DNA of 64,000 bases from Aplysia californica. Taxonomy: Eukaryota; Mollusca; Gastropoda; Aplysiida; Aplysiidae. A program made the position numbers and the translations under genes. Location of the stretch: the NCBI RefSeq assembly GCF_000002075.1, contig NW_004797391.1:560042-624041 (forward strand), in the 5' to 3' direction. The notes beneath the pieces are model-generated. The model searched no databases, was not told the DNA's origin, and saw only the letters and a program-made list of their open reading frames with translations. Positions 1 to 12,100 of this stretch are shown in pieces; within the stretch, counting starts at the first letter, position 1, and each line of letters begins with the position of its first letter.

Positions 1-92
1 CCTCTCACTAAGCCCGAGGTCTTCGTACACCGTATTCCGTTTTTCCGAGGGCTGTGGACAAGCTTTAGATTCTATGTGTTTAGTAAATAAAA

Positions 93-3000
93 ATGGCCGA
101 GGCATTCTTTCAGCTTCAGAAAGAAGGCATTCTGAAAAAAGTCGTTTATGGAGGCGAGGGTGATGTACCATCATTTCCTGATGGAGCTAAGGTGAGGACG
201 GTGTCTGGGACTGGGACGGGGGGGGGGGGGGGGGGGTTACAATGTGAATGACACAAGCGGATAGTTAGAGAACGTTAGGAGTACGCCATTGGCAGGCACT
301 CTTCGGGAGAAGTCCCGGCCATACTCCACCTAGGATAATAGTAAGTTTTGTCTTATCGTATTTGATCTTATATGGAAGTCTTGAAACTATTTTCAGCACT
401 ATTCTAACGTTTTTTTAAGTGTGCTGAGAACGATAATATATTGGAAGTACCTATTTGCAACGCCGCGTTGCGATTAGTGCCAGTGCTAAATAAAACGACT
501 GGTTGGCAACGCGTTGTGATTAGCGCCAGTGCTAAATAAAAGGCCACCTCTATTCTCACCCCGGGTGAGAATAGCGCAGGCGAGTCTTTTAGCTATTCTC
601 ACCCGGTGGGCGCTCACCGTTATAGCCTAGGCCAACCAGACTTTACCAGTGAAGTGTTCACCCTGAACCACAGAATTCTACACTGTGATAACAGAATTAT
701 AGAATTCTTTCTGTGCTGTGAACAAACGTTCTAGATCAATTACTACTGTAGTGTTAGCCTAAAACTAAAAGCGTGCAATTTTGTCTGTGGGCAGTGGAGA
801 GAGAGAAAGAGAGAGAGAGGAGTAGCGCGAGAACTTCCAGGCAAAACAAAATGGCAACCTGCGTAGTTCGGCTCAATTTGGAAAGTTAAATAGCCGTAGC
901 ATCTTTGTAGACAACCAAATTAATTTAGTTTTGTTTTTTAACATCATTTTTTAACTTTGTTTTGGTCAATTTGATCGTCCACACCGATAGACAGTATTCA
1001 GAAAGAGACAGAGAGAGAGAGAGAGGGGAGGAGTAGATCTTGCGAGAACTTCCGGGCAAAACAAAGTGGCGACCCGCGTAGTTCGGCTCGATTCGAAAAT
1101 TGAAATAGCCATAGCATCTTTGAAGACGATCAAATTAGCTTACTTTTGTGCTATAACGTAATTTTTTCTTGGCTTTTTTCAATTTGATCATCCACACTGA
1201 TGGACAGTATTCCAAAATGAGGAAAAACAGGTCTTGATTCACACCGGGTGAGAATAGCCTATGCTGGCAAGTCTCACCCGGGGTGAGAGGTAGATCGTAT
1301 TTTTATTCTCACCCCGGGTGAGAATAGCCACTTCCAAATAAAATGCCGTGTCGCCGTGTGTAAAATATCAAGCTTAATCTGCACATCGTTATCGGAAGTT
1401 CTGATGGCCGAAGTGACAGCGCGTCTGCGCTTGAGGTCAAACCATTATTTTTTTAGCATGGGTTCGATCCCGGTCCTGGACGGTTTTTTTGTTGGTTTTT
1501 GTTGTTGTTGTTGTTGTCCTCTTCTCGACTGACCAACAAATTGTTCCCATAATTATATCTTGTTGCTTTGCGGGTTTTTTTATGTAGTGATGAAGCATGC
1601 ACATTCTGGTTTTGTCCCCAAGAGGAGCTCTGTACAAAGTAGGCCTTAGTATAGCCTATACTTTTCCTTTTACCAATTTAGGCCTGGTTAAAGTTCAGTA
1701 GTGGCTTTCCTTGGTCTGTGAGTCTAATTTTTTTTTTTTTTAAATTTTAGGCTCAGGAGAAGGAAAAAAAACAAACCCTTTCGGGACCGGGATTCGATGC
1801 CACGCTTGGAAGCGCTGAACATTAGACAGTAGACAGCTTGTATATATACGTTCTCTAGGCCTAACTTAAAGTTTGAGTTGCACCGTCTTGTTATTGTTAT
1901 CCAAGCGTCTTTCGACTTATACTTGCTCTCAAACTGTAACTCAGATGATTATGATTATGAGAGATGAACAAGACGTCTACTTTTGTGCAAACAATGTCAG
2001 AAACAATTGTTAGATCTAATCTAGATCTAGATCTAGATCTAGATCTAGATTTTTCTAGATCTAGATCTAGATCTACCCAATATTGATCGGAATAAGACAA
2101 CTTCATAAAAAAAGGAGTCATATCCTAGGAGGTTTATTAAAAAACTGAGAAAGCTTCCACAATTCAGGCAGAACTTACGATGGCTACTACATCTAAATCT
2201 AGATCTAGATCTAGTACTGGCGTTTCAAATAGCACGGGAGCTATTCAGAACGGGGCGTTGCAAATAGCACGGGAGCTATTCAGAACGGGGCGTTGCAAAT
2301 AGCACGGGAGCTATTTAGAACGCGGCGTTGCAAATAGCGCTTGCTTATTATATTGGGACTAAAAACTGTCACAAATCCTTTTTTTATGCTGCTGTATGTT
2401 GATAAACGCGGGAGGACGTTTTAGCATGTCTCAATTGGTTCGTGCCATAGGTTTGTCGCCCTGTGCCTCCCCGATCAAGCAACCCCGTCTCTACTCTAGA
2501 TTGTTGTTTTTTTTTGCATGCATTTAGCAAACATTAGATCTAATCTAGATCTAGATCTACAAATTTTTATTTTAAATTTTTCCACAATGAATTAGAATAT
2601 TATGAATTTTTTCCTGAGATAGTATTCAAGTTTGCTAAAAAATACAAGAAAATCCACTCTCCAGACACCACCAGCAAAAATCTATTCCATATTAAAAAAA
2701 CGAAGTGACTATTTCTCCGAACGTTCGGGAAAATAAACTTCAACTCTGTTTCTCCGAAATGTTTCCGTTCTCAAGAAATTTTGGTTATTTGCGAGATTTA
2801 AATCTAGGTGTCATCTTTCATTCTGCAAGGACTGGGAAGAAGCTTTTTTTGCATCGAATTCAAGTTCTAGAGCTAGAGATTTTTAAATGTCTGAGTATTC
2901 AGATACTTCAATTGTGGTTGGGGCAACGTTCGAGGACTATACTTTCATTTGAAAATGCCTTCAAAAGGTACTTCAAGAAAACAAGACTGATCGACCTTGG

Positions 3001-3148
3001 CAGTAACCTATTTAGCATTAGTCACACAACAAAAACTAAAATCCTTCATGCAAACAAAAAAAAAATCCTTCCACTCCCGCCCCGTTCACACCTTACACAC
3101 ACACTGACACACTCACTGACACACTCGCACACACCACACACACACACA

Positions 3149-3183
<35 letters not shown>

Positions 3184-6100
3184 GGGCCACTCCATTCGCA
3201 ACGGGCCTCTCCATTCGCAAATTATCAACAATTCTCGAGAACGGAAACCGCTCAGAGAAATAGGGTTCAAGTTTATTTTCCCGAGCATTCGGAGAAATAG
3301 AGCCGGCCTTTAAAAAATTAACAAATTCATTTTTAGTGCAGTCCGTGCCGGCTTTAAACCCGCCGGCTTAAAGCACGTTTCGGACTCAAGCACGCTAAAC
3401 GGCTCTTACCGAATTTTTGCTGTATAAATTATACGCCCTTAAGCACGGTAACGTCGGCTTCAAGCACGCTTCATTTACAAGACAGTCAATATTTTCATGA
3501 TGACCCATCGAAGTTCGAACACAGTCTACACCGCAGCAGTTGAGTGTGTCAAGAGAAACACAAAGAACGCAAGTGATGGACACACACACTCATGCGGGTG
3601 GAGAGGAAGGCAGATGCACACAGCCGCGCGCGCGGACATAGGATCTAGCCTAGGCCTAGGGCAATGCTACACACGACCAAAAAAAATACAAAGAGAGTTG
3701 GGGAGACGAGAAAGGGAGGCTGGCTGCGATTTCACCTTTGACCCTCGCTATCCATTAATCCTGATTGTGTATCACGCGCGAGGTGGGATGAAGGCGGTGG
3801 TATGAGTGGCACAGCGGGCAGTGGTACGCACAGGCAGTGTGTAGGCCTAGTGTGCTGTATCGTGACTGGCCGTCTAAATAAAGTTTTCATTTCCCATTCG
3901 ACCACAAAACAAAAACAAACAAGCGAACAAAAACTACCATGGCGGGTGTCTCAATAACAGTGCACACTTTTGCGGGACCGCTATAGGCCTATTTACAAAC
4001 AAAGGGAAATAGCACGAGTAATTTTCTACATGAAAATCTCTGAATTATGTCTACTTCGCACTCAAGCACGCTTCGGCTTTAAGCACGCTTAAGCTTTCTC
4101 CCGACGACCGTGCTTAAAGCCGGCATGGACTGTATACATCTTCTCTTCATTCTGTGAACAGTTCGTGGAGATTGGATGAAAAGTGTTGGAGTTATTTTTA
4201 AAAGTATAAGAAAAGACCGTGTTTTGAGAAACGAAGTGACTGTGGACTCGGTTCTGATTTTAAAAAAAAATTATATTCGGACTTGAAATGGAGTCCAGCA
4301 TGACGTCATTTTGGAGTTTCGACTTCCTTCTTTTATTAGTTTTCAATTTTCTGCAGTAAAAAAAACGGGAGTATAACCCCTGAAGAATGAAGGACAGAAT
4401 AAAAAGCCCAAATGCAGCAAGTCCAAAACACACAACTAAAAAGGGCTCGATTAGGCAGAGTATAGATGGATGAATTTACGCAACCGAATATTACACCCAG
4501 ATTTCACTTTGGCAATTATCACACTACTAGATCTACCCTTGTTCCTAAATATTTCCAGCATTCATGAAAATTTTTTCGACTATAATTATGAAAATGGAGA
4601 TGTGAGCTTTAATATCCAGTTACTAAATGTATATCAAAACTGGCCCTCCCTGCATCATTAGTATGAACAGAACAACCAAGTTGAGTTAACCTTACAGGGG
4701 GGCAAAGTTAAATATGTCGACCAATGAGATCGGGTAGCGATCAAGCACTCTCGACTTGTTGGGGGAAGAGGTGTTAGGAAGAGTTTATTCCAATATGAAC
4801 TTTGAGTCATCCTTATGTAATTATGACAGTATGAAGTAAAGTGATAGGAATGAGCTGACATCTTGCTAAAGCAAGGGGAGTTGTAATTTACGCGAATTGC
4901 AAATTTTGGAAGGACTTCTGTAATGCGCGACCACCCCAACAAATACAATAAATAAGAGGCCTAACCCCTAACCTTAACCTTAACCCTTCCCCTACCCTTA
5001 TCCCTACACTACCCCACCCCTACCCCTACTCCTACCCCTATCCCTCTATTTTACTCTGTTTCATAGTTTCATAGTGGTCGCTTGTTACAGAATTCCTCCC
5101 TAAATTTAATTAGTAACAAGATTACTGAGAACCAACATCGACATATCTGATGCTCATAGAAGTGTTGACTCGTAGTGTTTCTGTCTTCATAGGCTGTCTT
5201 CCATTACCGCACCATGAAAACTGATGAGGAGAGAACTCTCCTGGATGACAGCAAGCACACTTCTAAGCCCATGGAGCTGATCTTTGGCAAAAAGTTCAAG
5301 CTGGAGGTCTGGGAAATTTTGCTGAAGACCATGAAGGTCAAAGAAGTGGCAGAGTTTACATGCGATATCAAAGTAAGATCATTATTGGTGTGTTGTTGTT
5401 TTGTGAAGGGTAGCTGTAAATTTTCTTATTTTTATAATGACTAAGATAGCCATCAATCCCAATAATTATCTCATGTTTTAGGTTGTACTGATAGACAAGT
5501 TCAAGTTCAATGATTAAGTTTCTTTACACGAGGGTGGATCAAAAAGAAATTTTCAGTCCTTTAAAATATTCTTATCAACTTGTATGCAGGATTTCAACCT
5601 TCACAGCTACTTCTGGTGGGCATAGTGGTAGTCTACTTCTGGTATACTCGGCAGCTGTGAATTTACAGCTTTTGTTAACTCCTGAGTGCATAAAACATTT
5701 TTGTACAGCAAGCTTATAATCTTTAGGAATATGAAATAACCGATATACACACAGGGAGATAAGCCAGGACTGTAGGCTTCTTCTTCTTCTTCTTCTATCC
5801 CGTGGTTGGGGCAACCATTGGGGCACCACTGCATAAAAAAAACAGCTGTCGCCATCTATGTTTGTCCTCTGCTTTCCTCAGATTGTCACCCATCGTCTTT
5901 CCTGTCCACTGTAGGCTAGATGAGGCAAAACTTGGATCTCTTGCCCTTGTAGAACAGAAATGTGGTCTTTGCATTGTGGGGAGCTGCATTGTCTTGGGGG
6001 AGCAAGAGAATCCGTTCTTTGATCTCTGCTCATCAATGGCATTTTCAACTGAGAAGGGTTCAAAGTAGTATTTTGTGGTACGATATCAACCACGAGGGGA

Positions 6101-9100
6101 TCACTGTAATTGAAAAAGACAATGAAAAGCCTCTTTCTGCTTTGAAGTCCCGGATGCAAAACGACATGTCTGTTTCTATTTTCATCTATCTACGTACAAT
6201 TCAGGTGTTTTTATTGAATTCCAGAAAAGGGAATCCATGTTTTGTTTCTCATGACAATGTCTGTAGGACGTTGCGTCCATGGGGCTCAAATATTCTACGC
6301 ACATTTCATCTTTTCTCTCTGGTATATTCCTCAGTTAGTAAATGTGGTATCCAACGGGCACATACTTTTTTCATATGGAGTTTTCCACCAATTATATTTT
6401 ACGCCAATCCAAACAAAAATCCAGATCTGTCACTACACTAAGTTCTTGTATAGAGGTATGGGAATCATGCGCTTTGTGGTTCTTGATAACATCAATAGTT
6501 TTCATTTTCACAGAGGAACTTGGGTAGCTAGAACGTGAGTCATAAAAGACAGTGTCTCCCTTCACTAAATTCTCTTACCCAACAATTAGCTGTGTGGTAC
6601 GAACAAGCAGATTCTCCCAAACACACCACAAATTTTCATTAATTTGTTTAGGAGATTAGTATTCTCCACAAACACACCACAAATTTTCATGAATTGGTTT
6701 AGGAGATCAAATTTACTATGCATAAAATAAAGTTGTAAAATGGATGTTTTCTTTAGTGAACTTCGTTTTGCTTCATTAAAAGTGCAAATCATTCTTTGTC
6801 AACATCTTAGCTGTTAGATGGCAACTTCCATTACTTTCTGATCCACCCTCATTCTCAGTGTCACAGTATAGTTTACAGTTTAAATTAGTTTACATGAAGA
6901 CTTGATATGATCTAGGCCTTTGAATAAAGACGAAGAATTTTGATATTCTGCGAGCACATTTCAAACATTGGTGACACCTTGGCTGTTGAAGGTCAAAGAA
7001 GAGAAGGCCTGCCCTTCTTTGACTTTTCGCAGCTTTTGTCTGCTAGCTCATCATTTATGCTGGCTGTGCGCCATTTCTCACCAGTCTCAAAATAAAAGCT
7101 GAGGAACTATTCAGTTTATAATTTACAATGCCTTAAAAAACCCAACCCAAACCAACAAATAGATGCCTGAGAGGCATGGGGCAGTTATGAATGTTTAAAT
7201 CTTAGAAAGAATGAAAGACTAACAATGAGATTAATGGTGACAATACAGACTATTCATGGATTGGTGAATCTGTTTTTATTCTTAACTTTCTAAATAGAAT
7301 GTATATTGTGATGCTGTTCTTAGTCTTTGTCTTTTGTAGTAGGTTAGTGTGTAATCTTTCCAATTTTAAATCACTCATCTCAATTTATCAAAGAAATGCT
7401 ATGGCACACTGGTCTTGATTTCTTTAAAAATTAGATCCTTGGAGAAGTTTTAGTCTCATCACCCAGTCTTTTTACTGGCAGATGCCACTTGAAGGTCCCG
7501 ACTCTGAACTCTCTGTTGCATGTGTCAAGTTTCTGTAGCTACCCATATTTCAGACTCCGAAAGTCACTCTGGATAGGGCAGGGTAATTAAGAGAGAGAGA
7601 GAGAGAGCTAAATAGCTTAAACTGTGGTGAAAAGACTAATGAAAGATTTCTTTTTGACAGCACACAGCTGTGTATCCGCTGGTAGCAAAGAGTCTGCGTG
7701 ACATCGCCAAGGGTCACACAGAGCACAAAGGTTCCTCCCACTGCTGCGGCATGATGGCTCTGGCCGATCATGGGATGGGCTATGCTGACTTGGACGAACT
7801 AGTCAAGAAACCGCAGTCACTTGTGTTTGTCTTGGGTATGTGTCAGTTCATCGACCTGCTTATTTTCAACTCTGATGTTTTTCAGAATTCTATAATATCG
7901 TCTTTATTATAAATATATTTTTTGTCATATACATTTTCAATTTGTTAACATCCGTGCCTGGTTCTCTCTTAAATGTCCAAGAAATGAGCACAGCAGCAGA
8001 GAAAAAAAGCAGGGAAAAAAAATGCTTATTTTGTCCTGAAAGGAAAACATATTTTGAAATAGAGACTGTGTATTGATTGGTATGGAACTTTTAACGTTTT
8101 TTTACTGGAATAAGGCTTTTCACTCTTTGAGGAAGAACATTCATGGGTGAAAGACTAGTTTGTTGTCATTACTGTTCCTGTTTTGATTTTTAAAAAAACA
8201 AAATTTAGTATTTTTGTGAAGTTGCGTGTACATGCGAAAATATTTCAACTTTATGAAATGTAGTAGTTTAAACCTATTGATACTTTGGTTTTCACTTTGA
8301 TGTTTATACAAAAAATTAATTTTTCCAGCAGACCAATTCCTTATTGTTTAAAATGACTTCATCTTGTTAGCTTTCAAAACCTTTAGTAATTCAAACCAAG
8401 TTTCTTAAAGTTTTGTCTAAAATTTTTGTTTTCAGAGCTGCTTGAGCTGATACTGCCAGAGCAGTACGAGAAAGAGTCATGGTCTATGAATGAAGCAGAG
8501 AAACTAGAAAGTATCCCACGGCTAAGGACGGCAGGCAATGATGCATACAGACGCAAAGAGTATGAGGAGGCTGCTGGCAAGTATGGCCAGGCTTTGGCCA
8601 TGCTGGAGGACCTGATGTTGCAGTGAGTTATAACCCTTGATTGTGGTCTTCTGTGTGATTTTTCTCATGTCAGTTTCTTGTGATGTAATGGAGTGAATAT
8701 CTTAACCTTTTTGTCTTTTTCTTTTCGTAGTTATAAGTTTAATTAAAAACGAGACAGCTTAGCTTGAAAAGATTTTGAAGATTAGCTTACACAAAAGTTT
8801 TGGGTTGCTTTTGATAAACTGACTTTTGCAAAATTCTTTCTTTTGAATTATGAATTCATCACTTTCAATATATATCTGGCAGGTGTTTTATTTTTAAAAA
8901 GAAATTCAATCTACGCTTTTCAATATTTGATATTCAGGTTCTATCATTGTGCAATACTCTATGGGACTGACGGATCAGGCTGAAACCTATGCATTATATA
9001 TGTTGTCAAGGTCCACAGACGAGAAAAATAATGACACCACAGATATCGTCAAAACAGCACACATAAGACATAACATGAATGAACTTCTGGCTGAGCCAGC

Positions 9101-12100
9101 TCAGACTAGGAGCTCTATTGTTCCATTACTATGAAGTGATGATGTGACAGGCTGCGCTTTTCCTGCTCTCTAATTTTTGTGTCTTTTTTGTATCTTGTGG
9201 ATGAATTGTTGCTTCTCAAGCGCCTAGAGCTGTGTTCACATGGGAGAGGGCACTATAGAAATTATGATCTACATTATTATTACTAGTTGTTTTGCACTTC
9301 GCTGTCTACCTTGATGGGGAACAAATTTGTAAAACGTAAAGATACCACTTTCTAAACTTGATCCAGGCCTAGATATTATAGACACAGACTGCAAATTTTT
9401 AAACTGAAGAAGAGTAGATCTACCATGTAGTGTAGAGTCTATGTCATAAGTACTACTAGATCTAGGTCTAGAATCTATATAGATTGATCAACAAACCTGT
9501 CAACATAAATGACAAATTCGCCTGAAATAAACAGTGTTTGGCTCTAGATCTAGATTCTCCCTCCATACTAATTAATTTACCTAGATCTAGATATAATGTA
9601 TCAGTAGGATCTAGATCTGTCTGATGATGGCTTGTTGAACTCGATCCAAAGGTCAAAGGTTGTTTCTTTGCAGCCCCGTAGTGCCAAAAGCAGCGCTAGG
9701 GAAGTGCACAGTCCCCGAGTACGTGGGTAGCGCTAGGGTCCTTTTATAAAGTAAAAAACTGTAGAATGGTGGAGAAAAAAAAATTGTATCCAATTTTCAA
9801 GATGGCCGCCATTTCCTTGAAAATGGCTTACGCAATCGAGTTTGTCAACAGTTGAACATGAATCTTTTGTCTCATACTTACTGCCTTTGACAAAAGTTGT
9901 TTCAGTTTGTCTTTAAGTAAAAATGTTGTCCCCTAAGTATCAAGCCTATGTATCCTTATGCGCGACGCGACGTAACGTCGCGCGCGACAGTCGTGAGGTG
10001 TGTATCCTTATGTCCAAATTTTCAGTCGCGTGAGACAGAAGCGACAAAAGTGTCTTCTTCTGCGTGACATGACGTTACGTCGTGCGTGACTGGTAAATCC
10101 CGCGTGCGACTGGCAGTTCACAACAGAGAGACAGTAGCAAATTATTTTTTTCCACATAGCCTCAAGCCTTGCCTTCACAAACACACACAGACACACAGAC
10201 ACACACTCAGACACACACACACACAGACACACACACACACACACTCCCCACACATGGCGTGTCGACCGTGGGCACGCCTTAGCTAGGTATTTTGACCAAC
10301 GGTGATGCTCTAAACCTGACACACCCCCAGTCTGTCACACGTGACGAGACTCTCGATCGCTACAAGGACCGATCGGACGCGACAGTTGCGAGCGACTAAA
10401 CGTCACGTGGCGTGTAAGAAGACAGTTTCTTTATAATCTTACTTGATTGATTTTAGAGTGACAAGGACCAGTCGTGCATAAGGAGACAAGCTCTTAAGCT
10501 GTGCTGACTTTGTTTTGAGATGATGTAGTGTTTACTGGCCCTGCCCCCTGCGAGGTTGCAGTTCTTTGTTGATTTATATGATTACATTTTAGTTATTATT
10601 TTTTTAAAAACATATCTCATTACTTTTCTCCTGTTTCCCCCGGGGCAATGCCACTGACTATAGTGTCTTTAGGCCATTTCCAAAGGGAGGACATTTCTCG
10701 TTCAAGCATAATTGAATTGTAAATGGGCTGATTCATGTCACGCTCATAACTGTGCCTGATCTACAACAGGGAACTGCTGCTTTTTCTTTCCTAATCCTTA
10801 CTATTGTCATTTTCCTCTACTTCTTTTGAATGTTTATCACTCTCTTGTGACCTGCTATTTCCGGGGTGCCTTGATAGTCGAAGCAGACCTTGTGCTGTTG
10901 AAGCTAGAGAGGTGAGCAGAGTAAGTCTGATTCCCTGTAAAGACTTCTCTATTGACACCCACCCCTTGGCGCTCATATGACCTTATGCAGTTGCGAGCGC
11001 CGTAAAACCCTCTACTATAATTATTTTCTCCTGTTGCTTCTGTCTGTCTGTCTTGCTCTGTCCATTGATGCGTGGGTGCTTGGCGGGTGCTCTGCTGTGG
11101 TTTGCTTCTTCTTTCCTATCAAACATCTATTGTCCTTATCTCCCCTTCTTCTTTTTAATTTTTGTTACTCTCTTGTAACACCTCTAATCTTCTGGCGCTC
11201 ATATGACCTTATGAAGTAGCGAGCGCCGTAAAACCTCTTCTAAAACTTTTAAAAAACATGTTGATGTGCTTCTTTTTACTCAAGAAAATAGGTTTAATGT
11301 GAAAAAATATCATGAAAGAAAACAAGATGTACTTAGTGTTGACAAAACAAAACTATTTAAAAGAGTAGTAACTGTGTATAAAGCTGGGAGCAGAGTATAA
11401 AGGATCAAAAGATTAAATAAGAATCAAAATAGTATGAAGGAAAAAGTGAATAAACTGAACACAGAAAATATGAAAATATTGGATGAGGCAAATACACTAT
11501 GACTAAGACAGGAACTAAAAATCTTGCTGCTATTATCAGCAACAGTGGGGTTTGTACTGATGATAGTATACTGTGTAAAAAATTTAAAAAGTTGAACGGG
11601 TTTTGTTTTCTTTTGATTATTTTTCTCGATCACATCACACTTGAAGACCAGTACAGGTATCTAGAAAACGTCGTATACTGGGCCATCCTGCATACTTTCT
11701 CTGCTGGCCTGTACAGCTCCACCTGTACTGTTAATGGGGTTGGCCACATTTCATGTCTCAGGGCTCTGTATGTCCTGCATTGCTGGAGGATGTGTTCCAC
11801 AGTTTGGTCTGCCTCTCCACACTGACATTTCGGTTATTGTACAAGTGTAAAACTTCTGTACATGTGATCTTTGAGTCTAAGCTGGCTTTTTGGTGTTGTA
11901 CCTTCCAGAGAAAAGCCTGGGGAGGAGGAGTGGCACCACCTGGATGACATGAAGCGACCGTTGCTGCTCAACTTTTGTCAGTGTAAACTCCTGACAGAGG
12001 ACTTCTACCCTGTAATCACACACACCTCTGATGTCTTGCAGCGAGAACCTGGTAAGAGGAGGAAAGGGGAGAGAAATTTAAAGAAACATAAAAAAAAAAA

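Larger units (their letters stand above)
443..2345 (+). mobile_element. Family A element, copy 1 (interrupted by family C element)
   Basis: This starts with GGAAGTACCTATTTGCAAC and ends with GCGTTGCAAATAGCGCTTGC. It matches 45064-44046 read in reverse nearly throughout: tRNA-like block, T-run block, GATTCGATGCCACGC block, TCTAGA simple repeat and terminal tandem units. The element is about 1 kb without the family C insertion at about 549-1326. It has no coding capacity, and ORFs in it are low-complexity. The far end stops at the same point in three copies (2345, 44046 and about 47340), which supports it as the true boundary. It lies in AIP intron 1. Class unknown. Confidence 0.75.
5527..6853 (-). 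mobile_element. Mariner-like element, decayed, transposase on minus strand
   Basis: The terminal inverted repeats read ACGAGGGTGGATCAAAAAG at the left and, reversed, AATGAGGGTGGATCAGAAAG at the right, with TA just before the left end. On the minus strand the catalytic-domain motif [16 protein letters not shown] (5971-6020) corresponds to the mariner HDNARPHTA motif. Further on are PHLAYS and the C-terminal [18 protein letters not shown] (5607-5665). The reading frame is shifted several times and split by a LINE fragment, so the element is dead. It lies in AIP intron 2. Confidence 0.85.

Noticed and set aside
2223-2340. CRISPR-like direct repeat array
   Set aside because: Units are contiguous palindromic tandem repeats without unique spacers, in animal DNA.
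2705-3313. 202-codon open frame
   Set aside because: It is the short family B element translated through a (CA)n tract (THTHTH). No domain, and its start lies in the palindromic repeat end.
4658-4948. 96-codon minus-strand frame in AIP intron 1
   Set aside because: No recognisable domain and no splice context.
8949-9134. Possible extra AIP exon
   Set aside because: Exon 4 joins exon 5 in phase, and the human alignment has no insertion here.
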